The position numbers were made by a program, and so were the translations under genes. From the NCBI GenBank assembly GCA_023053545.1, contig JAKZAN010000002.1:12582790-12646789 (forward strand): DNA of 64,000 nucleotides, read 5' to 3'. The notes below the pieces were generated by a model that searched no databases, had not been told where the DNA came from, and saw only the letters and a program-made list of their open reading frames with translations. Positions 1 through 13,400 of this stretch are shown piece after piece; position 1 is the stretch's first letter, and every line of letters starts with the position of its first letter. The DNA is from Lepidurus packardi (taxonomy: Eukaryota > Arthropoda > Branchiopoda > Notostraca > Triopsidae).

Positions 1-1027
1 CAGTATCCAAAACTGCGCTTTTAAGCTCGCAAATCTTCTCCATGACCTTAACAAACCGATTTTTCAACCTAGAATGCATTTATACTTCAAATTCTCAATG
101 AAAGTTAAGAAAAATCACCTTTCTTCAAGAATATACGACGATTCAGAGTCATCATCCCAGTCTACTTCTTGCTGAGACACTTCCTTGATCTTCTTATCCA
201 ATCTCTGCGAAAGTCAAGCCAAGTTTTATGAAGAAAATCAAAGTTTGAGCTGCAAAGAGTAAATTTGGAGTGTTTCTTACTTGTAGAAACCGTTCTAGTT
301 TCGCTATACGTCTTTCAGTGCGAGCTGAGCTTCTACTGGATTGCTGGGGAAGTTCAGCTTCTTGACCAGGTTTGGAGCACGAAGGTTGTGTTTTGGCATC
401 TCGCATAGCTTTCAACGAATCCAGCAACTTTTTGGCGTATACAAAGACATTGGAAGGGTCTTTTCCGGCATCTTTTATTAACGTTTGTGTGGACAAATTG
501 AATTCTGCACTGGCTAAACTTTCGGGACTGGCCAAGGAAGCATGCCTACGCAGTTTGTGGATGACACGCATGTCGCTTTCCTTTAAAATGGGCTTGATGA
601 CTCCAATAAACTAGTAAATTCGCATAATTTGGAAGGTTTTGATATTTTTTTTTAATTACGGTAAATTACCAAATCGACTACAGTGATTCCCACAGTTTTA
701 TGGTTTAGTTGCATGTTGTGAATAATTGTACAAGGACCTGGAACCTTTCCATTCCGTGCAAAAGCTTCTGGAATAAGTTCTGGTACGTCTTCATTTAGAT
801 TGCACTTTTCTTCTTTTACTTCTGGTTCTGTACTGTTTACAATTTCTGGAATTTCCTAAAGAAAGTGGTTGGTATATTAAGAAGCTTGGGCGTGTAAAAG
901 AACTATTTATGAAATTTTTACAAGTTTTGTTTACCGTTGGCGTTGCATGGGACTTTGAGTTTTTATTTGAAGGAGCAGGCTCATTATCATCGTCTGAAGA
1001 CAAACAAATTACTTCGGGTTCATCCAT
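1..1027 (-). CDS. Daxx: Daxx-like histone chaperone / transcriptional co-repressor, 5' part (C-terminal part off the left edge)
   Basis: Coding exons on the minus strand are 1027-935, 855-670, 610-281, 204-119 and 68-1 (open at the edge); all junctions are GT-AG and phases agree. The protein starts MDEPEVICLSSDDDNE, an acidic N-terminus resembling the SUMO-interacting start of vertebrate DAXX. Exon 3 encodes an ASAEF...VFVYAKKLL helical segment resembling the DAXX helical bundle domain, followed by a basic RTERRIAKLERFL helix. Exon 4 gives an acidic DWDDDSESSYILEE stretch and exon 5 KVMEKICELKSAV, matching in order the ELDLSELDDPDSAYLQE and FGRLCELK segments of DAXX. In the family these regions bind partner proteins and lie before the H3.3-H4 binding domain, which would be outside the window. 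Function as a nuclear H3.3 chaperone is inferred from this similarity, recognised by eye. The start at 1027 is the first ATG of the frame and gives the expected acidic N-terminus. Confidence 0.72.
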
Positions 1028-1486
1028 TACGAAGCGAAAAACATCTGCACTATTAATTACTATACGATGAATTTAGTCGTGGAATTTTCCACCAATATTT
1101 TAAACCATTTATTCCACTGCGCAATCAAGAGCGTCGTCTCCAAGCTATCGGCGCGACGCAGTCCACTTGGTTTCAATTGGCTGCTAGCTTGTTGGAGGTG
1201 CGGTTAGTTGGTTCGTCCCATCATGGCCGCCTTCTTATTCCTAGCGCTCCCTAGATGGCGAGAGCTGTCCAGGCGATTTGAAATAACGCCTTATTTTCTC
1301 CAGTTCAGCCGTGGGAACTGTCACCGAATGAACTGAATGAAGGCCAGTTTTAGTCCGTTGATTTTTGGCTCGTGCTGCTTGACAACTGCTGCGTGATTTA
1401 GTGTGCTTTTTGGTGTTCAATTCGCGTTGAAATGAGTGGAAACTTACCTTAGGATTAACCAAAGGATTAAAACTTCCACACCGATC
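1028..1486. promoter_or_regulatory. Divergent intergenic region between Daxx-like and Cip4 genes
   Basis: About 460 bp separate the two start codons, so both 5' UTRs and a probable bidirectional promoter must lie here. The stretch 1130-1260 is more GC-rich than its surroundings and contains CATGGCCGCC and TAGATGGCGAG, resembling GCCAT-type promoter motifs. No convincing TATA box is visible, as expected for housekeeping genes. Transcription start sites cannot be placed from sequence alone. Confidence 0.4.
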
Positions 1487-4400
1487 ATGAGTTGGGGAAC
1501 AGAACTTTGGGTAAGAATCTCCTTGAAAACCTTCACAACGCTCTGTTTGTGGCTCCAAACGGCCAAACTTGGCTTGCTTGGGATTTGGGGTTTGCCTGCA
1601 CTCTCTGGACAGGTTCATTTGTACTTATGTTTGTACTGTTTAACTCCCATATGTTCCAAAATTAATGGAGTTTTGAATCTTTAAACGAATCTTTAGACTC
1701 CAAAACGTGCAGATCAAACACAAATTATAGATCCTTATCTTAGAACGCTACTACGCACCTAAAGCACCAATCTTAGATAACTTTCCAGGTATTCAATCAT
1801 GTAAAAAATCGAAAATTTGATCTAAATTTCGTTCCAAACAAGATAATCGATCCAATGCAAAGTGGTGCGGAGTTCAAAGTTTATTTTACCTAGTTTCTAG
1901 GCTCATTTGGTTCCATTAGTCACGAGTGACTGGAAGAGCGAGTTCAAGCTGGCATAAAAAGAGCGAGGGTCAACAATTGAAATGGTGTAGGTTCAAAACC
2001 ATTGGCGGAATAAGAATAATTAGCTGCCATAAGCGTGGTAGCCGCAGCTGCAAGGCACGAGAGCTTTTACAAACCGTCTGGCCAGAGCCAAACCATAGGT
2101 AACATAGAGAAAATTGGGATTAAAAGGGAAAAAGAGGGACAGAAGGAGAGAGAAAGAAGAGACAGCTCATCCTGTGTGACCTGACCATCACATCCGGCTC
2201 TCAACTAGCCCATTATGATCGTCCATGTCTGGCACGTGCCTGTAGCCAGTTCCAACGTTATAAACCGTAAAAAAACTTCATTGTCGAGTTCGTTTAGCAC
2301 CTTCTGTAGTTTTGCAGGAATAAGAACCTTCATTGTTGGGTTATTTCATCGTTGTAGAGCTTGTTTGGTGTTGGATGTTATCTCCAACTTTCATTGTTGT
2401 TTGTTCAGGTCTCCTTATCATAGTTTAGGTAAACGATTCATGGTTGACGTATTTTTATCATAACAGAGTTTCATTGTTGGCGTTTTTAATCTTGATTTTC
2501 GGTTACAGCATGTGAATAATTGCGTTTTAGATGCCGTGCGTCATGACAAGTTTCATTGTTGTGTGAAATCCTGTTTGTGTAAATGGACGCCATTGAGTCA
2601 ATTTCCTTCCGGTAGTTTGGCTTGTCAGTCCGAGATTCTTGTTCGATATCAGAAATTAAATTCCAGTGGAGTGAGAAAGCAGTGGGTTGGAATGTTAATT
2701 CAAGCCGGAGTAATGCGACGAATCGGGGTTAGGTTACTCCTCTCGGTTTCCGTCTCAACTCAGGCTTTCAAAAGGCTGCACGGGCAAGCCGGAGTAATGC
2801 GACAAACCCGGTTAGGTTACTCCTTCTCTCGGTTCCATCTCAACTGGTGCTCTAGTGGCTGCACAGGCAAGCCGGAGTACCGCCACGAGTTGCCGCATGA
2901 CGCGACCAAACGGTCACGGTCTCTTTTAGGCCCACCCCGCTAGGAAGACAAGCCGGACTAACGCTACGAGTCCCGGCCTGAAGCCTGGTTCCTTTTTCTC
3001 GTTCTATAATGTGAGTAACACGTTACTACCATTGTTGTTTAACACATCTGATAGGTCTTACATCATACAAATCTTGCATTTAAAATTAATACATACTGTC
3101 CTCAATATTTTTCCTTAATTTTGCAGTAATATTGAATCAAACTGCCAAAAACGGATTCAGCGTCGACTTGACCTCGACAGCTCCTCTAAACATGGCGCAT
3201 TCAGCTAAATCCGATTGAATATGAGGCCCAACATCTTCTTCCAACGGTTCTCCACCTAACGAGCCATTAAAAGTCACTTAGAGATAAGTCGGCAGTATCG
3301 TAAAGGGATCTTTGCGCATTGGCAACGTCCTACGTTTCGACATTTTCGTTTCAGTGAACGTTTCCAAGGACGCTACTGCGTTCTTTGGTATTCAGGGCAA
3401 CGTGTCAAGTATGCCAAAGCCAGTTTTTAGGAGCCCGATTCGTTCCCAGTTCGTGTACACGAAACAATAGCCTTTGAACACAAAGTTTTTTTCAAAACTT
3501 TGAAAAATCATTTGATTTTGATTTTTCAAAATCATTTTCAATTTGAATTTGAGTTATTTTGGCATTGCAATGAATTGGATTTTTGAGGTGATTTTGGTCG
3601 AGTTGATTGGAATATAATTTAGATCAAAGGATTTCGGGATCTTTGAATTCATGTTTTCGTGTGTCAAGTTACAAAAGCAACGAAATAGGTTTTAAGATAT
3701 CTCTGAACCTGGAGGGACAAACGAGTACTGTTTTTAACCGTTTTTACCTGAATGAAACAAACTACAACTACCTTTGGTTGGGAATTGCCGGTAGCGGTTA
3801 GAGGGATAAGGAAGTTTGGGCGTTTTGGGTTGACCTAGCTAGATCATTCCGAAGAATAGGACTCTTTAAAACTCTAAGCGCTTTTGAAGTTAGTTTTGAG
3901 CATTTATTGAGGGATTTTGTGGTCTCTACACTGTAAAAGGTAAAGCAAAAGCTTGAGGTTTATTAATTAGATTGATTTAAATTTATAAATTTTTTAAGGA
4001 TTTTGTGGTGAATTTAGTAACAGGATCTTGTTTAAGATTCTCTTCGTAGGAAATTTGAGAAATAAATTTAAAGGATTTGGGGGGAAATGAGGAAAATTGC
4101 TTGGGAAAGTGGTTAACAATAGCGTTTAGTTTAAGATAACAGTTATGGGAAGTACGACTTTGGCCGTGTTTCTGTTTTTTCTATAAGGCCTGTCCTGTTT
4201 TTTTTATATTTTATTAAGTTATTTTTATGTTATGCAGCAACTGGAGTCGTGTGAAACTTGTGCAAACTGCTTTTATGTAAGGTTTGACGGGTGAACACGG
4301 ACCGGAAATGCGGTTTTAATAACCAAGCGACTAGTTTTACCACCATTGTGGGGAGGAAATGCTTAGCAGAGTGTTTGATTTACGTTTGACGGTTTTTGGA

Positions 4401-7400
4401 CTGTGTAATTTGCAAAATTTGCCTCCTTTCTAATAGAATTCTGAACTTCTGGCAAATTTAAAAGGTTCGAACGCGTCAAGGGGAAGTAAAGAAACTATTT
4501 TACTGGACTGATGAGGAAGTACTAGGTTTAGCAGCAAATTCCAAGTTTCTAGCTTTGATAGTTCCGGAGATAATAAGGTTTCAAGATTAGGCTCCGCCCA
4601 TAAACGCCTGAGGCGTTAGCGGTCCCGTAGGAGCTACACGAGACTAAGACAAATCTTTACGAGGCTACAGCGCGCTTTTTGGTCCTTTAGCAAAAACAAC
4701 TCGGGAGAGATTGAATCGCATCAAATTTAGGTATTAATTTGCCTACAGGATGGGCTTGTAAAGCAACGAAAGATTGGTTTTTAGCGAATTTACAAGTTAA
4801 CCAAATCTTGATTTATCCTTTCCAGGAAAACACATCCAGTCATTATAACTCCCCAGTTTTCTTGTGGAAAGCCTACACTTACAGTATAACCTGTTTTGAG
4901 ATCGTTTCGGACTCTTGTTAAGACAATAGGAAGGGAATTCACGAAAGGAAAACTTGTCCACCATACCAATGGAATCAAGAGGAACTGGCTTGGTTTATGA
5001 CTTGATTGCCTAAGTTTTTGCAAACATTTCTCATCTTTTGTCCTCCTAAAGGGGCTTTATGACAACCTTCACATAGTGCATGCAAGGCCAAAGACGAAAA
5101 ACTGTGCTAGAATGTAAATTAGGCTCTCTTAAGAGTCTAGATCGAGATTAACGTGCCTCTCTCAGGCGTTAATTAATGACATCAGTCACGTTATGGGAAC
5201 AACATACAGCCTGCATATGTTACTTTTTATCTTTCAAGTGAAGCTCAAGGATCTGTTTTGAAATGTTCCGAACTATTTCAAAGTGCCCCGTAGAGCATGG
5301 CTCGTTACACCCTAGCTCCCGCTATGAGGCGCGCAGCGCTTCGCACGGGTGATACGAACGCGCATGGCTTCTACGCATAAAACGCCAACCACGATAACTT
5401 TCTAACCACGTACTCGATTTGCATGCAATTTTTCTTATAAATCCGTTAAATAATCTCTACGGCAAGGCCATTTCCAAATTCGCTTTCGCCAAATTTTTTT
5501 GCTTTTTTTCAATTGAATAACATCAAATAAATTTTTTCAATCAAATAAAAAGACACAAAATTCACAGAAAATGTAACTTGTAAATACTTTGAAGATACTA
5601 AACAAGTACTTTAAAATGTAAACGATAGGACGGTTTTTTACAAAAGTCTGGAGAAAGATAGAAAATATTCAAAAACTTAGAAAAATGGATTGAAAGGTAC
5701 AACATTCTCTCGAAAATTTGATACAAAATCAGATAAAGAAAGGTAAAATGGTACTATTGGATATGTTTGAACAGTTTGAACAAGTTGGAATGTTGACTCA
5801 TCCAAAACGAGATCGATCACTCAACTTTGGGACGTTTTTTCCCATGTATTTGACATTTACCTCCATATGTGGCCCCATTCTGACGATTTTGGGGCTTGGA
5901 GGGGGTCAAATTACTGAAACGGGGCTAAAAACGTTTCCGAAATCTGTTAAGTTCTGTTCCAATACATCTATCCGCGCTTTCCCCCCTTCTTAAAAAGGAA
6001 AAACGGGTTCAAATAACTTTGGCCACGCGCCCCAATTTTTGCTCGATGTCTCGTCTTGCACCAGACCAGAAGGACGCCGGCGATATTTATACGAGAAGCG
6101 GCTAAATTTAGCCCGTGAATGTTCGTGAAGGTGCGTTGAGCTGCGTGAGCCGATCGCAGGGAAATAAATTAGCCACAGGCTGGCCCGGTTTGCGGATGAA
6201 AAAACGTTCGATTGTCCCTGCCTTCCCATGCGTTTCAATCCCCGTTAGGGCAGTGCCGTGTTTAGCCAGGCCGGAGTAACGCGAAGATCCCGGCCAGCGT
6301 CCACTGACTGAAAAAACGTTCGAATTGTCCCTGCCTTCAAATGCGTTTCAATCCCCGTTAGGGCAGTGCCGTGGCTTTAGCCAGGCCGGAGTAACGCGAA
6401 GATCCCGGCCAGCGTCCACTGACTGAAAAAACGTTCGAATTGTCCCTGCCTTCCCATGCGTTTCAATCCCCGTTAGTGCAGTGCCGTGGCTTTAGCCAGG
6501 CCGGAGTAACGCGAAGATCCCGGCCAGCGTCCACTGACTGAAAAAACGTTCGAATTGTCCCTGCCTTCCCATGCGTTTCAATCCCCGTTAGGGCAGTGCC
6601 GTGGCTTTAGCCAGGCCGGAGTAACGCGAAAATCCCGGCCAGCGTCCACTGAATGAAAAAACGTTCGATTGTCCCTGCCTTCCCTATGCGTTGACTCCCG
6701 TCAGTGCAATGCTTTAGCCAGGCCGAAGTAACGCGACGACTCCGGGCACAAACCAGCACACCCGTCCCATTGTGTAGTACACTCTAGCGCCGCTTGGAGT
6801 ACATTTCAGGCGCACGCGCTTGACTTGCAAAAGCGTAAACAAGTTGCAAAGTGTTGTTGTAAAGAAGAAAAGCGTAAAGAAATACGAAACGTATCTGATA
6901 TACAGGAAATAAAGGTTTTAGACAAGTTTTGGAAGCTTTAGAAAGTTAAAAAAGGGTATAAGGATCACGGTTTGGGCGTATCCGAGGTTAATTTTCCTGT
7001 CCAATGCAACACTTCACACTTCAGGAAGTTGGGGACAAGGTTGGATGGACCATTACCTAAATATATAGGGGGTCAAATTGCACTTTTTTTTTTTTTTTTT
7101 TTTTCGAAGTTTTGATTGCATGCCGCCCACGCATCCAACCTTGATTTCATTGCTGCTCCACCGATTGTTTGACATTCCTTTCGTGGTATGAGTTGCTGTT
7201 TTGCATGAATCAACTTTGGTGGGCGACTGATGAGGATAATTACAACATTTTATGACAGCCAGAGCGAAACGCCAGGTGTTTCTGTAACGATCATGACGAA
7301 AGATTGTAATCTTTCTTTGTGCAATTCTTGACCACAGCTGTTTGCGTTTCTAGATTTGTAAATTCGAGTTTCTTGGTTGAGATGAAATGCAGTGTGTGTG

Positions 7401-10400
7401 ATAGAGCGGGGGAGATAAGATTAAAGTAAATGCTTTGATAAGAGAAAGTTGAACCAACTGGATTGTAATGAATTATTGTTGTGATTGTCTGTTTGATTCT
7501 AATGTTTTTTTGTTTTTTTCTTCAATAGGATCAGTACGATAATATCGCAGCACATACCTTGAAAGGAATCGAGTTTCTGGAAAAGTATGGCAACTTTGTA
7601 CGGGATCGATGCGCTATTGAAACGGAATATGCTGCCAAACTTCGGTTCGTAAATTTTTTCTATTTTTATTTTATTTTTTCTATTTTTCTAGATTTTTTCT
7701 ATTATTGCTAATAATAGAAAATAAATAGAAAATAGCCCGGTTTTAAATGTACATTTTTAATAATAAACTTTGGCAACAGGCTTATGCGTATACGCCAATA
7801 TTTAAAAAAAAAAAAAAAAAAAAAATAGCCATTAATAATAATAGCATATAATAATAATAATACATGAAAATTGTAAGATTTTCAAAATTGTAAAATTTTC
7901 AAAAAAAAAAGAAAATTGTAAGTATAATAATCATAATGTGTGCCAATATTTAAAGAATTTGAATTATTTCGAATTTTTATTCATTTATTTTATTTTTGGA
8001 ATTGAAGTAATAACCAGTTTTAACTTCATTTCAACTGTTTTTTTTCGATATAGGAGACTGGTCAAAACATACCAGCCTAAGAAGAAGGAAGAAGAAGAAT
8101 GCCAGTAAGTTTTTCATTTTTCTTGAGAATTTTTTTTAAATAATTGTTTATTATTACGCTCTAGAAGTTTCACCGTAGATTTGACAATTAAAGATACCTT
8201 AAGCTCTAAATGCTCTAGATAGTTTAAGATAACATTCAACGTAGTATTGGGAAGCACATTTACTGTTGGAATCCTAGTTTTGCGATATGGTTGGAACATT
8301 TTTATGAATACGCTATTCGTCTATAGCATCGTTAATGTGTACGATATAGCAAGGAAGTATTGCCGTGAGCATTGTAATTAGCAATTATAGGTAGCAAAGG
8401 TAGATTTGGTCGAGAAGTCGAGTTTCTTATAAGATTGTAAATTAAGACTCATTTGTAAGACTAATTAAGATTGTAAATATAAGATTCAGATTCATCGTAG
8501 AATCTCTTTGCGAAACATATCGCGTTCCTAGAACTAAAAAATCACCTTAGATTCAAGCTTTCCAGCTCTTAATTCTATGGGAAAATAGTTCCTTCCTAAG
8601 TGAAACTTCAATTCAAAATTTGGATAAGGAAACAAGCCAGAGTGAGTTACAGATGTGGAGATTCGCGTTGGCGGACCGAAACGAAAGGAGTAGTCAAACT
8701 AGTTAAGCAATTGAAGGAATGGTGGTTGTGGTTTGGGAAAGTTTTTGACGAATTCTCTTAGAAAGCTCCAGCACTACAGCACGAGTCACCTTCCCAAACT
8801 TCTGGGAACTTGAAATCCGTTTGGCAGCCTGTCAGTACTGCTTTCGCAGGTTTACTCTTACTTTGAAATAGCTTTACGTCTATGATTCCACTACCTTGTA
8901 TGTCCCTATTGTATCCTACATCAGGAAACAGAACTTCCAAAAGCCATTCAACTAGTTTAACTTTACTCTCTACTCTCACTTTGTTTTTATAGACCAGTTC
9001 GCAAAGCCCAAGATTTTTTGAATTATTATTTTGTTTGGTTTTTACATTATTTAGTTCTTAATGGAAAATGAATAGGAGAAAGGATCACAGCGTTGCCTTT
9101 GCATAATATGTAGGCTCCATATTACTCAAAGCCCAAGATTTTAGATTTTTTTTTTATTATTATTTTTTTTTTTTTTTTTTAACGGAAAATGGATTGGAGA
9201 AAGGATCACAGCGTTGCCTTTGCATAATATGTAGGCTCCATAATACTTAAAGCCCAAGATTTTAGATTTTTTTATATTATTTTGTTTTGTTTTTAAATTA
9301 TTTGTTTGTTTTTTAACGGAAAATGAATAGGAGAAAGGATCACAGCGTTGCCTTTGCATACTATGTAGGCTCCATAGTACTCAAAGCCCAAGATTTTAGA
9401 TTTTTTTATTATTATTATTTTTTTTTCAAATTATTATTTTTTTTTTATTTTTTTTTTAACGGAAAATGGATTGGAGAATGGATCACAGCGTTGCCTTTGC
9501 ATATTATGTAGGCTCCATATTACTTAAAGCCCAAGATTTAGATTTTGTATTATTATTTGGTTTTGTTTTAACGGAAAATGGATTGGAGAAAGGATCAAAG
9601 CGTTTGCATAATGTTTAGGCTGCATAAGGGTCCCCATAGGTTACTATAGGTTCTTATAGGTGAGTGTTTGGAGAAGAAGGATGAAAAAAAAAAGGGGGGG
9701 GGGGTGATGCTGCCGACGCCTGCGATGCCCCTTGACGCTTGAGATTATTAAGCACCCCTCTCGAACTCGAGCAGCATGTACGTAGAGTACGTAGGGGCCA
9801 AGACAGACGGTTGGTAGACGCATACACAAGTACGGATGACTCACTGGCATTGGATCAATGGATCCCGCTATAACAACCCACGGGAGTGACCGAAACTAAA
9901 GGAACAGAACCAACTTGTGGGGGGAGATGTATCTCTCTTAAAGCAACACGATGAAAGTGCAGTACAAATGAAATAGAGAAGGCAGAAGGCAGAGATAAAA
10001 AGTAAGAAAAAGAAGAAAAAGAAGAAAAGAAGAAGAAAAACCAATACAAGAGGAAAGATACTTGTGGAAATCCAGGATGACGTCATAGGGACGACTTAAG
10101 GAATAATGAGGCGCCAGGTTATACAGTCACAACGTGGATAAAACAGCTTATACAGCTTCCAGGCTCTTATCCTCTCTCTCTTTCTAGGTTCTACGTTCTC
10201 TTCTCTTCTATCATTCCATGTGAAGGCTAATTTTGATGGGGAAAAAGGCTACTCTAGTCCATGTGTTAAGGTCGTGGCCTTGGTTCTTGATGAGTAGCAT
10301 TAGGGACTAGATTTTTTCTTTTTTTTTTTTTTAGCGAGAAAAAATTGATAAAAATAAATTAAGAGAAGGATAGGAAATGGGACTGTTGTTCTAGTTTTGG

Positions 10401-13400
10401 AAGATTGTTGGGAGTTAAAGAAAAAAAAAATGACATAGTGCACTTTAACCCGCTTAGCATGACCTAGACCTTTGAGAGTTTTTTCTGGAGCAATTTGGAG
10501 TGACTTTTGGGAGTTTTTGTAGTTTGGAATGACCTGCTTGATCCTGGAAGTTTTTCTTTAAAAAATGAAAAAAAATAATAAAAAATTTTGACGTTTTGGG
10601 GGGAAAAGGGAAGTGAGATAAGTAAGAGATAAAGTAAGAAATTAGAGGATTTTCGTGCGTTATGGGGAATTATAACGGCAACTAATTGAGCGGGGCAAAA
10701 AGTCCCGTTTTCCTTGAAATCTCAGTTTTTGCTGAGGGAAGTTCTTTGGAATTCTATGGGAAACTGAAAATTATTTCATAAGAAGCTATGCTCTTGTTAT
10801 TAGAAACTAACTAGGGCAAGAGTTGGTTATTTTCAAGATGCAGATTACAAATAAGACGGAAAATTAGGAAATCAGAGGAAAAGTTTAGATTGCGTAGAAT
10901 TTCTTCGGATTTTTTCTTGTTTTTTCATTATTATTTGTTTAGTTTCAATTTTTCTTAATATGGTATAATTAATATGACAAGCATGATAGCAATCATCTTG
11001 TTAGTTTGCCCGAATTTGAGCTAAAAACGAATATTAGTCACAAACAACATGCGCATAATTGGAAGAAGCGCTTGCGTGGCGCCAGATACAACTAAACCGA
11101 AACGTAAACATAAACAAAAGCAGTAAGGTAAACTATACCGTAAATATAAACCTTAGCGTCAATATAGGACAGCGTTTACGGAGAATTTTAGATACCAGGA
11201 ATAGGAAATGAACAGAATAAAGTTTGTCAACAGGAAGTTAAGTATTGTAAGATAGTAGTTGGGGTTTTTATCTCGTGGTTTTGCGTCACGTTTTAGGACT
11301 AAAAACTGGGATTTTCAGAATGTTCAAACTAATGAACTGAAACTAAGCATTTTAACCTTTAAACAGTATACTATCGCTGTTTAGAACACACTTACAACCC
11401 TGTTTATACTCTGTATCTGTTTCGTTCAAGTTAGGGAGTTGTGTAATGTAAACAATAGAGGGGGGAGTTTTCAGTTCCCCTAAACACTTAAAAATATATA
11501 TGCAAAAACAGCAAAACACAACAAAAACGTTAAATAAAAGCCTCTTGTGGATCAGTTGTCCTTCCATTTGGGCTTCAGTTTTCCTTTTTTGGACAGGATG
11601 TAATATGAGAAGTTTCTCCTTTAGTGGGTTTTCGACCGAGAGATTGATAAGATTGGTTTTTAATGACTTGGGAGAGAAGAAAAGATGTGTTTACATTATA
11701 CGTTGGATGCGATTAGGATGTTTTGTAATTGGAACTAAAGCGTTGGCTATTGTCATATCCTAATAAGCTTTTTTTTAACAAAATTTTGCTGATTTTTTGT
11801 TTTGGTTTCTTTCGTTCTAGGTTCTCGAGCCACAAAGCTTTCAAGGATATGCTCAACGAACTGAACGACCAAGCAGGACAGCATGAAGTTGTGGCGGAAA
11901 ACCTAACACTGGCTGTCTTCAAGGAACTGGCGGCTTTGGTTAAAGATTTGAAGGAGGAAAGAAAGAAGGTGGTTATTATTGTCTTTTACCTTTATTTTCT
12001 CATATTATTTATCGCTTATTACCTTTATTTTACCTTTTACATTCCGTAAAAAGACTCCCGCATTGTATAACAACTTGCACCCAAGCTAGCGCTAGATGGC
12101 GGGCAGTGCTTTACATGGGCATATATGAACGCGCATGGCTTCTGCGCATAACACGAGAAGCAGGATAACTTTGTAACCAAATGCTCGATTTGCATGAAAC
12201 TTGAGATTCTGTACCATTAATATGGAAAGAACTGATTGAGATAAAGAAATGAGAAAGATAGGAAGGTGGATAGAATGCATGGAATGACTAGGAAAGCTAA
12301 AAATGCCCCAAGAAAAGGAGAAAAGTGGAAGAAAATAGATTCAAATGTTAATTTCAGGTGGATTTTCTTTAGGCTTTACAGGATGGCGCTCGATTGCAGG
12401 CCAACTTGGCTCAGCAGTTGCAAGTTTTAGACCGAGCGCATAAAAACTATGAAAAAGCCTTTCGGGAAGCTGAGCGATCCGACGACGCTTACCGGAAAGC
12501 TGATGCGGATTTGAATTTATCCCGCGCTGAAGTGGAGAAGCACCGCCTGACCTCGTCGATTAAGTCGCGGCAATGCGAAGACTTGAAAAGCGAGTACGCC
12601 AAACAACTCCAGAAGACGAACGAGCTGCAGATTCTGCACTATGCCAACCAAATGCCAGCGGTTTTCTCCCAATTCCAAGAAATGGACGAGAAACGAATCA
12701 AGCAATTGGGCAATTCCTTCCGGAAATCCGTCGAAATCGAACGAAACGTTTTTCCCATCATCAATACATGCTTGGATGGTATTATCCGTGCCGCCACTCA
12801 TATAAACGTGGAGGAGGTAAATTTTTTTCATTTTTTTTTTTTTACAATTTTTTTTAATTCCTTAGAAATCGGATCAAAATAAGAAGAAAAGCTTTAGTAA
12901 CTGGATTCTTTTCATTCAATACATTCAATAGGATATCCGGTTGGTCATCGAACGGTATAAATCGGGTTTCCAGCCTCCGGAAGATATCTCCTTTGAAGAT
13001 TTGAACAATTCGAAAGTAAATGGTTCCGAAAATGGCTCTGTGACGTCAGCAGCGACCGTTTCTTCGTCAGCTTTGCCTTCTTTAGGCATTAGTGCCAATT
13101 TAACCGTCCGTGGGACCTTGTCTGCAAATAAGTTGAAGAAAAGGGCGGGGCTATTTGGGATTTTTAGTTCCAACAAAGTAAGTTTCTTGTACTTTTCATT
13201 TTTTTTTAAGATATTTTCATTTTGGGGGACTTGGACGATTTAAATTGACATTTAAAAACGATTTAAATTGAAATTGACATCTCCTTGAGTAGTATTATTA
13301 TGATTTGTTGATGAGAAAAAGTAGAGTTTATTTCTGGAATGTAACATATGTTCTCTTTTGTTGGTAAAAAAAAAACTCTTCTTCGTCGCCAAAAAATACT

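Noticed and set aside
1436-1684. 82-codon open frame spanning Cip4 exon 1
   Set aside because: The true start is the internal ATG at 1487 (MSWGTELW), after which a GTAAG donor ends the exon; the remaining frame is intronic.
2512-2943. 143-codon plus-strand open frame in Cip4 intron 1
   Set aside because: It reads through the 80-bp minisatellite and repeats itself accordingly (QAGVMRR, QAGVMRQ); there is no domain and no supported splice connection.
9141-9511. Open frames rich in Lys/Asn or Phe/Tyr over the intron 3 array
   Set aside because: They translate homopolymer linkers and tandem repeat blocks; no sign of coding selection.
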